From: CAZTHK01 sp964613215
GTDB lineage: Bacteria > Krumholzibacteriota > Krumholzibacteriia > Krumholzibacteriales > CAZTHK01
Direction: 5' to 3'
Assembly: GCA_964613215.1 (NCBI GenBank)
Contig: CAZTHK010000007.1
Coordinates: 86,253-150,252 of the forward strand
DNA length: 64,000 nt
The notes beneath the pieces were generated by a model. It saw nothing but the letters and a program-made list of their open reading frames with translations. It was not told the origin of the DNA and made no database searches. This document shows positions 27,114-34,778 of this stretch, piece by piece. Both the position numbers and the translations under genes were made by a program. The stretch's first letter is position 1. Each line of letters starts with the position of its first letter.

Positions 27114-27464
27114 CTAAATGTCCTGCTCCCCCTCATCCACTCCCTCATTTTCATTCTCCTCCATGTCCCTTTCCTTTATCGTTTCTATCTCTCCCTCCTT
27201 GAGCTTTAACTCTTCCTCCAGGCTCTCTATCTTCTCTACAAGATTTCTCACATCCGTGTCCCTGACCACTGTATTCTTCCCGGGACTTTTCAGGATATCA
27301 TAGACTCTTCCTCCCAGTTCCGCCAGATGCTTCTCGATGGACCTGTTCAAACCCACCATCTCTATCCTCTTCTTACTTATCCGGGCAAGTTCATCCGTCT
27401 TCTCATAGGCCGATCCGTACCACTCAACCAGATTATTCCTGACCCTGTTCCATAACGTATCCAT
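27114..27464 (-). CDS. small helical coiled-coil protein
   Basis: A 116-residue soluble protein I cannot assign. 'MDTLWNRVRNNLVEWYGSAYEKTDELARISKKRIEM' is an amphipathic helix like the phasin-like/YtxH-type proteins. A Glu-rich coiled coil ('VEKIESLEEELKLKEGEIET') and an acidic tail follow. GGGGGAG lies 3 bases before the ATG at 27464. A longer form from 27521 also has AGGAG in front and cannot be excluded. It is divergent from lpxH. Confidence 0.7.
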   Translation of the reverse strand: MDTLWNRVRNNLVEWYGSAYEKTDELARISKKRIEMVGLNRSIEKHLAELGGRVYDILKSPGKNTVVRDTDVRNLVEKIESLEEELKLKEGEIETIKERDMEENENEGVDEGEQDI

Positions 27465-27575
27465 TGTCTCCCCCTTTCTTTTGCCACTATTTTTTACGAT
27501 TTTACTTGCTTTATGTTCCATCTTCTCCTAAATCTTTATCCAGTATAATGATAATAACAACCACCGGGGGTCACC

Positions 27576-28334
27576 TTGTCTGAAAAGATCATATTCGTTG
27601 CCGATACTCATTTCAAATATCACAATTTGGATAAAAATGAAAGGAAAAAACGTCAGTTATTCCTCCATTTCCTGAGAGATCTGGAAAATGTGGAGAGGAT
27701 ATACCTTCTGGGTGACATATTCGATTTCTGGTTCGAGAAGAACAACCATACTCCCCCATATTACCGGGATATACTGAAAGGGTTCCAATCAGTAGTAAAC
27801 AGGGGGATTGAAATATACATGATGGGGGGCAACCACGACTACTGGCTGGGGTCTTACCTCCCCCTTAACCTGGGGATAAAGATACTGCCTCCTATGGTCA
27901 CTACCGAACTGCAGGGCCGTACCATAACCATGACCCATGGAGATATGCTGATGCCGGGAGATTACGCCTACAAGATGCTCAAGACCGTAATCCGCAGTAA
28001 GCCGGTGATATCCCTGGCCTGCATTATACCCACTGGATTGCTATATAAATTCGCCTCAAGATTCTCCAGAACCAGTAAATCCATCACCTCCGGGACCACC
28101 GAAAATTCAGTCAGAAAAATAACAGCAATAGCCGGGGAATCGCTTTTCAGGTGGGGCAACGATACTTTCATTATGGGACATATTCACTATCCCCTGTCAA
28201 AGGAGATAGAAGGCAAGGATTTCATGATACTGGGTGACTGGGAAGAACACTACTCTTTCGGCTGCCTGGAGAATGGTCAACTTCAAATGAAATATTACAG
28301 TCCCGGCCCAACCACCGTGAGAGAGAATCTGTGA
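27576..28334 (+). CDS. lpxH: UDP-2,3-diacylglucosamine diphosphatase-like metallophosphoesterase
   Basis: A 252-residue calcineurin-like phosphoesterase of the LpxH type, which hydrolyses UDP-diacyl-GlcN to lipid X at the inner membrane during lipid A synthesis. Metal-binding motifs are 'FVADTHFKYHN', 'LLGDIFDFWFE', 'MGGNHDYWLG', 'TMTHGD' and 'MGHIHYP'. The start is TTG with GGGGGT 5 bases upstream. LpxH is distinguished from LpxI or LpxG only by family resemblance. Its last 40 bases overlap the convergent PorV-like gene. Confidence 0.82.
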   Translation: MSEKIIFVADTHFKYHNLDKNERKKRQLFLHFLRDLENVERIYLLGDIFDFWFEKNNHTPPYYRDILKGFQSVVNRGIEIYMMGGNHDYWLGSYLPLNLGIKILPPMVTTELQGRTITMTHGDMLMPGDYAYKMLKTVIRSKPVISLACIIPTGLLYKFASRFSRTSKSITSGTTENSVRKITAIAGESLFRWGNDTFIMGHIHYPLSKEIEGKDFMILGDWEEHYSFGCLENGQLQMKYYSPGPTTVRENL

Positions 28335-29221
28335 CTGTTGCCCAGCTCATACTGCATGGGCATATAGGCATAATCGAATTTGAGCTTCCTGTAAAGCACT
28401 CCAAACCCCATGGTCCAGCCCTGAACATAGTAATTACCCTTATAGCCGAATCTGGCTGAGAACAGGTCCCTGTAACTGTACTCGGTGCCGAAATGAATTT
28501 TGGCATCACTGTCATTTGGGAATATAACATCCCCCGCGAATATCAGCGAACCTTCCAGCCAGCGGTTTTCATCGTAACGGTAAGATGCTCCCGTCCTGAG
28601 CTGAAGGGGAGGATAGAATTTTTCCTCTACGAACTTCGCCTGAGGCCCCAGATTCAACATGGAAGCAGCCAGAGTTAATCCTTCTATCATACTCTTATGG
28701 CTTATTCCCATATCCACGGCATAGCCGGTGGCGGATTCAAAGTCGATCTTCTCGTATATCACCTTTACCGCTGCACCCACAGCAATATTGGGTAGAATAT
28801 CGTAGGCATAACCCGCCGATAGAGCCAGGTCATAGGGAGAAAATGTCCCATCCGGAGTCAGAGAGGGATTCTCACCGTAGCGGTCGATCTCGCCGTAGTA
28901 AAGACCGGTAAAACTTATGCCTGCCGCCCCTCCCAGAAGTTCGTTTACCACCGATACCTGTTCGAATCTTATATCCATCATCCACTCCGAATGAGTAACA
29001 TTCAGCTCCACACCTTCCACATTAGCCATCCCCGCCGGATTATAGTATATTGCTGTAGCATCATCAGATACTGCTGTGAAAGCTTCCCCCATTCCACTGG
29101 CCCGGGCTCCGTTGCCAAGACGCAGGAACACAAATCCGCTGGTTCCCGGTTCACCGGCCTGCAAAGAGACCGGCCCCAAAATAATCACTAATATAACAAA
29201 GAGTATCAGCCTCTTTTTCAT
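28295..29221 (-). CDS. PorV/PorQ-family outer-membrane protein
   Basis: A 308-residue outer-membrane beta-barrel with signal peptide (residues 1-22, 'SLQAGEP'). 'GFVFLRLGNGARASGMGEAFTAVSDDATAIYYNPAGMA' at about 30-67 is the hallmark of the PorV/PorQ (UPF0164) family. Alternating strands follow to the C-terminus. In Bacteroidetes PorV shuttles type IX secretion substrates to the attachment complex. Here substrates with matching C-terminal domains lie close by, including the gene immediately upstream, so a link is plausible but unproven. GGAGGAG precedes the ATG. The 3' end overlaps lpxH by 40 bases. Confidence 0.88.
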   Translation of the reverse strand: MKKRLILFVILVIILGPVSLQAGEPGTSGFVFLRLGNGARASGMGEAFTAVSDDATAIYYNPAGMANVEGVELNVTHSEWMMDIRFEQVSVVNELLGGAAGISFTGLYYGEIDRYGENPSLTPDGTFSPYDLALSAGYAYDILPNIAVGAAVKVIYEKIDFESATGYAVDMGISHKSMIEGLTLAASMLNLGPQAKFVEEKFYPPLQLRTGASYRYDENRWLEGSLIFAGDVIFPNDSDAKIHFGTEYSYRDLFSARFGYKGNYYVQGWTMGFGVLYRKLKFDYAYMPMQYELGNSHRFSLTVVGPGL

Positions 29222-29248
29222 TTCTCCTCCAATCGCAGCATTCTCTTT

Positions 29249-29277
29249 ATAATACCTGTTTTTTCATATATATTCAA
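29249..29277 (-). promoter_or_regulatory. sigma-70-type promoter of the PorV-like gene
   Basis: TTGAAT (29277-29272), 17-base spacer, TATTAT (29254-29249). It lies about 28 bases upstream of the ATG, overlapping the 3' end of the preceding gene region. Confidence 0.5.
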
Positions 29278-29281
29278 TTTA

Positions 29282-32200
29282 TTATCTGACCACCGCAAGC
29301 TTCTTCCTTCCACTCCAGCTCCACCCCCCGCCCCTTACCTCCACCAGACAGATGTAAACTCCTCCGGCCATGTCCCGGGTGGAGATACAGAGCTCAAAGG
29401 GAACCCTGCTTTCGCCATACTGGTGGAATGTATCACTGCAGAATACTTTCTCACCTTCCAGATTCATTATTTTAATCACTATTTCAGCGGACTCAAAGAG
29501 ATTCATCCTGACTTTAAAATTTTCACCATAAACGGGATTGGGATATATCACTAAAGATTCCTTGTCTACCGTTCCCCTGGCTGGATTCACCACCCCCCGG
29601 TTAACCAGACGCCCGCTTCCCTCTATATCTCTCCTGAAGAATCTCCATCCTCCCTCTAAAAAATCAACTTCCATACTGTACCGTTTAAGGGAGAATAGCG
29701 ATTCTGTTTCCTCCATATCAGAAGCTGTCAATTGCTCTGTTTCTCCCGTGGTCATCAGATACAGTTTTGAATCCTCCCCCCTGATCAAAGCCGGAGATAA
29801 TCCTCCAGCCCCTTCTCCGATAAGGGGAAATCCCTCCAGAGGTTCTCCATCCGGCTGATAACCGAACATATCTCCGGCCACGGAAAAAACTATCTCCTCC
29901 CCACCGTCACCATCCAGGTCTCCTATCACCGCCGGAGCAGGGGGGGATCTCCCTTCGATCCGGATGCTTGTCTTTCCAACAGAAACAGGCCAGCCCCAAC
30001 GGGTTATTCCTCTACCGGTGAAGCAGTACATTCTTTTGTCATCCCGTAACACGGTCTCGAGGATACCGTCTCCGTCGGTGTCCCCCAGAACAGGCGGGGA
30101 ACCATCTCCGCTTTCCAGATTGACAACCTCCATCCCTCTGAAAGGATGGTAGTAGACCAGACCGGCACCGGGGACACTGATAACCATTTCATCATCACCG
30201 CTGCCACTGATATCGCCTGAAGATGGTATCAGCATCCTGCCTGTATCCACTGTCAGGTATAGTGAATCAGAGAGAAGCCCGGATTCAGCTATCCCTCCAT
30301 TACGGATCAGTGGAAGATAATGCAGAAGAAGGCTGCCCTCCCTGCGGCTGGCAAAGTAAAAACCATCCAGACTATTTCCTGAATCATCCTCCATCAGGCC
30401 CCGGGCCAGGCCGGATGTTACTGCACCCGTATTTCCCAGGGATATCATAAAGGTCTGATTACCCAGGGAACGCCCTCCATGCGGGGGGGCGGAACAACCG
30501 GTCAGGTAGAGATAGGTGCTGTCCTGATCCGAGGAAATAACTGCAACCTCCCCGCCGTCGTCACCATCAGCCTCCACTACAGTAGGAAGGGACATAATGC
30601 ATCCCTCCATCTCCAGCACTCCCTCCGAAGTGTCATTGTCTATGGGGTAGTGATCACCGTTCAGCCCAAAGCAGTGAAGAGCACAGGGGCGGGATCCTAT
30701 TGATATTTCAACATCTCCGTCAAGGTTAATATCTGTTATAACCGGCGGTCCGCACCAGGTTATGCCAGCCCTTCTGTAGATGGTATCCAGCCTGCCCGTC
30801 CATTCCTCCAAACCTGCCCGGGAGATCAGAACCATCGCTGTATCTTTTATCACCGCCTGAAAAACTATCTCCTCCACACCATCCTCATCAAGATCCACAG
30901 CCAGGGGATGGGAACCATCTATACTTCCCGGTGAGGTCCACCTGACAGCTGGTCTCTCCGGAGAGAAACTGATCCTGCAACTCATAACCGGATCCGGCGA
31001 TGAAATCCGGCTGATCTCAACTCCGGTGAATATGCCGCTGTTCGAAACACTGGATGGAGATGTATCAGGTCCGAAAGTGCTGTTATTCCCACTTCTGAAG
31101 CTGTCGTAATGGCTTCCGAATGAATACTGCCCCCCCGGGGTATCAAGATCCTGGATACCGTCCGCCTCCTCCAGGTCTACTCCCTTAAGATCCGGGTCAT
31201 CGTTGGGATAATCCCCCGCAGCCAGAGAATTGAGAATTATTCTCTCATCAATATGCCATATCATTAAACCACTTCCGGTGACGACCTGCTTTACCTTTTT
31301 CCCCGTCTCCGGGTCGGTGACATAACTGGTTGGATTCGACCGGGGGGTAAGAAAGAAATCGAACTCGGCACCCAGGAGAGTATCACTGTTTTCGGGTATA
31401 CCGTCACCATCCAGATCACCGAAGTCAAACCTCAGATTGAAATTCTGGTCCTGTATCCTGTTGGCGATGAGAAAATACTCCGATTCAGATACAGGTACCC
31501 TTACCAGGGCGGTATCATAAACCTGGGAACTGTTTATATCACCTATGTTAATGGTGGATTCCCCCTCTACTGTCACCGCTTCGTTCCAGCCCAGAAGATA
31601 CCTGTGAAAGGCACAGGGGAAGGCGGGCACAAAACCACTGGCATTGTACAGCCCGTAACTCATCAGGCCGAATACCCCAATCCCCTGGGAATTGGGAAAA
31701 CTGGAGGGAGTTGAATCAAACAGCGGTATCATTCCCAGCCTGAGACCCATCTGATAGGCATAAAGTCCCAGAGTACCGTAGGTCATTCCGTCCTGGGAAC
31801 CGATCTCCGGCCAGATCATCAGGTTATCGATATAACAGGTGTCTCCTTCGATTGTATCAGAGGTAGGGATGCCGGGTGTGCCCAGGGTATCTGCCAAAGC
31901 CTCCTCCATCTCGCCGGGATCCAGAAAACCGGACCACAGCTGGGTGGGAGAATCACCATTGGAATCGGTCTCACGGCCCGGTCCCGCATGTATCACCGCA
32001 TACGCCTGATAGCGGGAATAATCGACCAGGGAATCGTTCTTCTCCACCACCTCCATCATCATCTCACTGACTCTCTCCTCCCACATCCCCCCCTCACTGT
32101 AGTAACCCTGATCCCGGCTCATGGTTATAATTCCCGGGGCGATATCATAATCAATATAAAACTGGTTACGGGATGCACTCAGGAAATACTCCTTCAGATG

Positions 32201-32563
32201 TCTCAGTTCATTCTCATAGTACAGGGAATCATAGGGACCACTGTGATAGAGGGTATCACTGGGTACAATATCTCCCGCCTCTGAAAAACTTCTTTCCGGA
32301 AAATCTACCCGTATAACCAGCAGGTCCACGGAATCGGGAAAAGCCGATCTGCCGGCCATGAAACTCCTGACTAATTTCTTCTGATAGAATCCATCCTTCT
32401 TACCCCTGGGAACTCGAGGCATGTCCCTCCCATTCCATTTTACAGGGTCGGCACCGGCAGAGCCGGTATTCACCATTATCAGCAGCAACCCCAGAATGGC
32501 TGAAAAAAGCCCCCGGAGAATACCCCTTGATTCACCTGAATTATTGCAAATATATCTACTCAT
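29282..32563 (-). CDS. secreted M6-like protein with degenerate zinc site and sorting domain
   Basis: A 1,093-residue exported protein from the ATG at 32563 (signal peptide 'AILGLLLIMVNTGSAGADP'). Residues about 70-400 follow the layout of M6/immune-inhibitor-A-like metalloproteases: 'LLVIRVDFPERSF', 'YYSEGGMWEERV' and 'GIGVFGLMSYGLYNASG'. At the expected HExGH site (about residues 270-274) the sequence reads YQMGL, so all three catalytic or zinc residues are lost. An FG-GAP/beta-propeller-like part (about 570-950) has repeats such as 'DLDEDGVEEIVF', 'DINLDGDVEISIG' and 'DTDGDGILETVL'. It ends in a 'YPNPVYGENFKV' C-terminal domain. No Shine-Dalgarno precedes the chosen start; the frame is open to 32707. 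Confidence 0.82.
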   Translation of the reverse strand: MSRYICNNSGESRGILRGLFSAILGLLLIMVNTGSAGADPVKWNGRDMPRVPRGKKDGFYQKKLVRSFMAGRSAFPDSVDLLVIRVDFPERSFSEAGDIVPSDTLYHSGPYDSLYYENELRHLKEYFLSASRNQFYIDYDIAPGIITMSRDQGYYSEGGMWEERVSEMMMEVVEKNDSLVDYSRYQAYAVIHAGPGRETDSNGDSPTQLWSGFLDPGEMEEALADTLGTPGIPTSDTIEGDTCYIDNLMIWPEIGSQDGMTYGTLGLYAYQMGLRLGMIPLFDSTPSSFPNSQGIGVFGLMSYGLYNASGFVPAFPCAFHRYLLGWNEAVTVEGESTINIGDINSSQVYDTALVRVPVSESEYFLIANRIQDQNFNLRFDFGDLDGDGIPENSDTLLGAEFDFFLTPRSNPTSYVTDPETGKKVKQVVTGSGLMIWHIDERIILNSLAAGDYPNDDPDLKGVDLEEADGIQDLDTPGGQYSFGSHYDSFRSGNNSTFGPDTSPSSVSNSGIFTGVEISRISSPDPVMSCRISFSPERPAVRWTSPGSIDGSHPLAVDLDEDGVEEIVFQAVIKDTAMVLISRAGLEEWTGRLDTIYRRAGITWCGPPVITDINLDGDVEISIGSRPCALHCFGLNGDHYPIDNDTSEGVLEMEGCIMSLPTVVEADGDDGGEVAVISSDQDSTYLYLTGCSAPPHGGRSLGNQTFMISLGNTGAVTSGLARGLMEDDSGNSLDGFYFASRREGSLLLHYLPLIRNGGIAESGLLSDSLYLTVDTGRMLIPSSGDISGSGDDEMVISVPGAGLVYYHPFRGMEVVNLESGDGSPPVLGDTDGDGILETVLRDDKRMYCFTGRGITRWGWPVSVGKTSIRIEGRSPPAPAVIGDLDGDGGEEIVFSVAGDMFGYQPDGEPLEGFPLIGEGAGGLSPALIRGEDSKLYLMTTGETEQLTASDMEETESLFSLKRYSMEVDFLEGGWRFFRRDIEGSGRLVNRGVVNPARGTVDKESLVIYPNPVYGENFKVRMNLFESAEIVIKIMNLEGEKVFCSDTFHQYGESRVPFELCISTRDMAGGVYICLVEVRGGGWSWSGRKKLAVVR

Positions 32564-32610
32564 GATCGCTAAAAAATAAACAACAACACCGGTAACTTCA
32601 AGTTCAATTA

Positions 32611-32674
32611 TAAAAACAGGGAGAATGAAGATTCTCTGCCGCCCCTGTTCGGCAATCTTTTCTTCATTCTCCCT
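32611..32674 (-). terminator. long stem-loop with T tail after the FN3 lipoprotein
   Basis: A perfect 14-bp inverted repeat (32618-32631 with 32661-32674) encloses a second 5-bp stem (TGCCG/CGGCA). On the minus strand it is followed by GTTTTTA. It lies about 150 bases after the FN3 lipoprotein stop and about 50 bases before the M6-like start. Terminator of the former or attenuator of the latter. Confidence 0.55.
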
Positions 32675-32824
32675 TTTGGTCGACCTTCGCGGGTAACATT
32701 CCCTCAAAAAGTGCCAGTTTTACGAAAGGTGTCCCGTTGCAAAAGGTCATCCGTCATTCCTTGTTACCCTCTCCTTACGATGGGGGGATCAGTCGACAAA
32801 ACATCAAACTCTCTGGTTTCTCTG

Positions 32825-33721
32825 TCATTTTCCTTTATCCTTAATAGCCTGTTCAGGAATATTGCGCTTCATCTTCCTGTAACCTGCCGGAGCGGGAGCA
32901 AAATCCCGGTTACCGGCATCAGTCTGGTAAGCCCACCAGAATGATATATAATCATCGGGGGTACTGGTTTTTATTTCACCGATCCATATTTTGGCGTAAT
33001 GGATTCCATCCGCTTCGCCCAAGCGGAGAATGTAACAGTGGCCTTTTACAGCCTCCAACATACTTGAATTAGCCCACCCGTCCAGAGGAGCACGATGCAG
33101 GTAATCAAAGGAGACTGCATCGTAACCAAAGAAACCGTAATCCTGGATCATTACCTCGGGATAATTTACCACCAGAGTGGGTATACCCTCGTCCAGAGTG
33201 AAGTATATGTCGGTAGACGCCATGGTATCATATTGAGCAATACTGCTCTGGCTTACCATATTGTAACCACTGGAATCTGGCATATCCAGGTTACTGTAGA
33301 GTCTTAGAAACCCCTCCGGCCGGGGTGTCCCGGTGACTATCTCATAGCTCAGCTCGCTCTCCAGGCCGGCATCATTAACCGCTGAGACAGCATAGTAATA
33401 CTGCTCACCGCCGGCAGTGGAATAATCATAATAAGTCCACTCCCGGGGGCTGAAACTCTCCGCCTCCACCACCGCTATATCTTCAAAAAGAGTATCCACC
33501 TCTGTGGATTTGTAGACCACGTAGTAATCGAGGTCTCCATCCGGATCCGGGTGCCACCACCAGATGGTAACATAGGCATCGTAATTCCAAACCTCCACAT
33601 CCCTGGGTGCTTCGGGATAGCATGCAGAAGGGACAGGCACCTCCACCACCCTCTCCTCATCCTCGCCGCAGGAGGTCATCAGAATCATGATCACCAGTGT
33701 TGCTGTAAGTAAACTCTTCAT
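32825..33721 (-). CDS. FN3-domain lipoprotein
   Basis: A 298-residue lipoprotein with lipobox LMTSC at Cys18. A short linker (EERVVEVPVPS) leads to one fibronectin type III domain (about residues 35-125: 'APRDVEVWNYDAYVTIWWWH', 'YYVVYKSTE', 'YYYAVSAVNDAGLES'). The C-terminal half (about 135-285) is a beta-rich domain I do not recognise ('HYAKIWIGEIKTSTPDDYISFWWAYQTDAG'). Two adjacent ATGs (33724, 33721) follow AAAGG. A GTG at 33742 lies upstream of the predicted sigma-54 transcription start and is unlikely. Regulation by one of the sigma-54 activators encoded upstream is inferred from the promoter. Confidence 0.82.
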   Translation of the reverse strand: MKSLLTATLVIMILMTSCGEDEERVVEVPVPSACYPEAPRDVEVWNYDAYVTIWWWHPDPDGDLDYYVVYKSTEVDTLFEDIAVVEAESFSPREWTYYDYSTAGGEQYYYAVSAVNDAGLESELSYEIVTGTPRPEGFLRLYSNLDMPDSSGYNMVSQSSIAQYDTMASTDIYFTLDEGIPTLVVNYPEVMIQDYGFFGYDAVSFDYLHRAPLDGWANSSMLEAVKGHCYILRLGEADGIHYAKIWIGEIKTSTPDDYISFWWAYQTDAGNRDFAPAPAGYRKMKRNIPEQAIKDKGK

Positions 33722-33747
33722 CATTATCCTTTCTGCTTTCACTATAA

Positions 33748-33763
33748 GGCAACGGTTATGCCA
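33748..33763 (-). promoter_or_regulatory. sigma-54 promoter of the FN3 lipoprotein
   Basis: TGGCAT-N5-TTGCC on the minus strand, with the invariant GG (33762-33761) and GC (33750-33749) exactly ten bases apart. Only one base departs from the TGGCAC -24 box. The predicted start is 33737, leaving AAAGG and the ATG pair within the first 20 bases of the message. Confidence 0.65.
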
Positions 33764-33955
33764 GAAACGATTACAGGCAGGGGGTAAAATGCCATTTATG
33801 TTGTTATGTTATTGTTATTACTTAGATAACAGAAACTGCTAATCAATTGCAGAGGGGATGATTATACCACGCCCCTGATCAGGATAACCCTGAAAATGTA
33901 TTATCTATTCAACAGAATTGTCCAATTAAAAGTACAGGTTTGTGAGTGAGTGGAA

Positions 33956-34055
33956 GTCAGGGGTACTAAATGCGAGCACCGGAGGGGATGTCCATACTCG
34001 CATTACCCATGGATCTCGCCATTCCAAGGTTGTTCATACCCCTGACACAATTACT
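33956..34055 (-). ncRNA. predicted structured RNA B (three-way junction)
   Basis: A perfect 10-bp closing stem (33956-33965 with 34037-34046) encloses a perfect 8-bp hairpin (33969-33976 with 33997-34004) and a 7-bp bulged hairpin (34006-34013 with 34023-34029), a typical riboswitch or small-RNA layout. A sigma-70-type promoter on the minus strand would start transcription about 9 bases before the closing stem. The 3' end is not defined: no T-rich terminator follows on the minus strand. The plus orientation is possible. No known RNA family recognised. Confidence 0.4.
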
Positions 34056-34061
34056 ATATAT

Positions 34062-34091
34062 ATAATAATGGAGTTAAAGCGATATGGTCAA
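34062..34091 (-). promoter_or_regulatory. sigma-70-type promoter in front of predicted RNA B
   Basis: TTGACC (34091-34086), 18-base spacer, TATTAT (34067-34062) on the minus strand. The predicted start, near 34055, lies just before the RNA B closing stem. Confidence 0.4.
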
Positions 34092-34309
34092 GTATATTTT
34101 TAGGTATTCGTCTTTCCTTCAAATTCATCAGGTTAAATTATATTTTTATACTCATCAATCTATTATATGCACAATTTTTCCCTTCATCTATATGCGGTTA
34201 GTATAACAGTGAACTCATGACCGATCCAGATGCCAGTCTGTTACTGGTAACCAGCAGAGCATTATTTTATATATATTAGTTCAGTGGATTAAATAAAAGA
34301 GCAGATCAT

Positions 34310-34446
34310 AAAAATCCGGAGAGATCTGCCGAATTTCTATTCCCTGAGACCCCACCTTCCCAGTATTTTAACTCATACGAGAGTCAGGAACTGAAAAAGG
34401 CAATCTCTCCGGACTCAGTCACCCCACTCGCCAACCGATACCTGTA
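34310..34446 (-). ncRNA. predicted sigma-54-driven structured small RNA A
   Basis: From the start predicted by the -24/-12 promoter (34446) to a run of five T (34314-34310) is 137 bases. The 3' half folds into a 15-bp stem with one bulged base: 34413-34403 pairs with 34325-34315 and 34402-34399 with 34330-34327. It encloses smaller stems (TTCCTGA with TCAGGGAA; ACTC with GAGT). Stem plus T run looks like an intrinsic terminator that closes the whole structure. No ORF with a ribosome site is present, and I recognise no known family. A 5' single-stranded region of about 33 bases could pair with targets. Confidence 0.5.
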
Positions 34447-34456
34447 CCTTTAAAAC

Positions 34457-34472
34457 TGCAACATGTGTTCCA
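34457..34472 (-). promoter_or_regulatory. sigma-54 promoter of predicted RNA A
   Basis: TGGAAC-N5-TTGCA on the minus strand, one mismatch from the TGGCAC-N5-TTGCA consensus, with GG (34471-34470) and GC (34459-34458) correctly spaced. It faces away from the TPR activator gene, whose stop lies about 300 bases upstream. Confidence 0.6.
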
Positions 34473-34778
34473 CTTGCCCGAATTATTAAAAATAATTACT
34501 TCACCTCTAATCTATTATAATATATGCATTTATATGATACCGGCGAATAAACAGATAAGATGCTTGATCGGGGTGTTATAAAGAAAATTTACTTTGAACG
34601 GGCTGCAATCATAAGCACTTGCTATACAGGAAGTTAATGTATCAACAAATTTTATATGCCATGTAAAATTATTATTGAATAAGTTGAGGAACAACCCCCT
34701 CAGGAGCATGATTACCGGTAAAAGCGCCAGAGTTCACCAGCCGTTGACAGCCCGGCAGTTAGTGGGCGGAGTATCTGA

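Larger units (their letters stand above)
33743..34778. other. 1-kb intergenic region with two predicted RNAs and sigma-54 promoters
   Basis: No credible protein gene on either strand. It contains a sigma-54 promoter for the FN3 lipoprotein (33748-33763), predicted RNA B (33956-34055), its promoter (34062-34091), a palindrome GTTACTGGTAAC (34240-34251), predicted RNA A (34310-34446) and its sigma-54 promoter (34457-34472). From 34473 to 34778 I see only A+T-rich sequence with a 7-bp inverted repeat (about 34481-34497). Confidence 0.6.

Noticed and set aside
32564..32707. Longer start of the M6-like gene at 32707
   Set aside because: The added residues run through the terminator-like stem-loop and are highly charged, placing the signal peptide about 70 residues inside the protein.
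32711..32716. TGGCAC on the minus strand as a -24 box
   Set aside because: No GC at the -12 position (sequence continues TTTTTGAGG).
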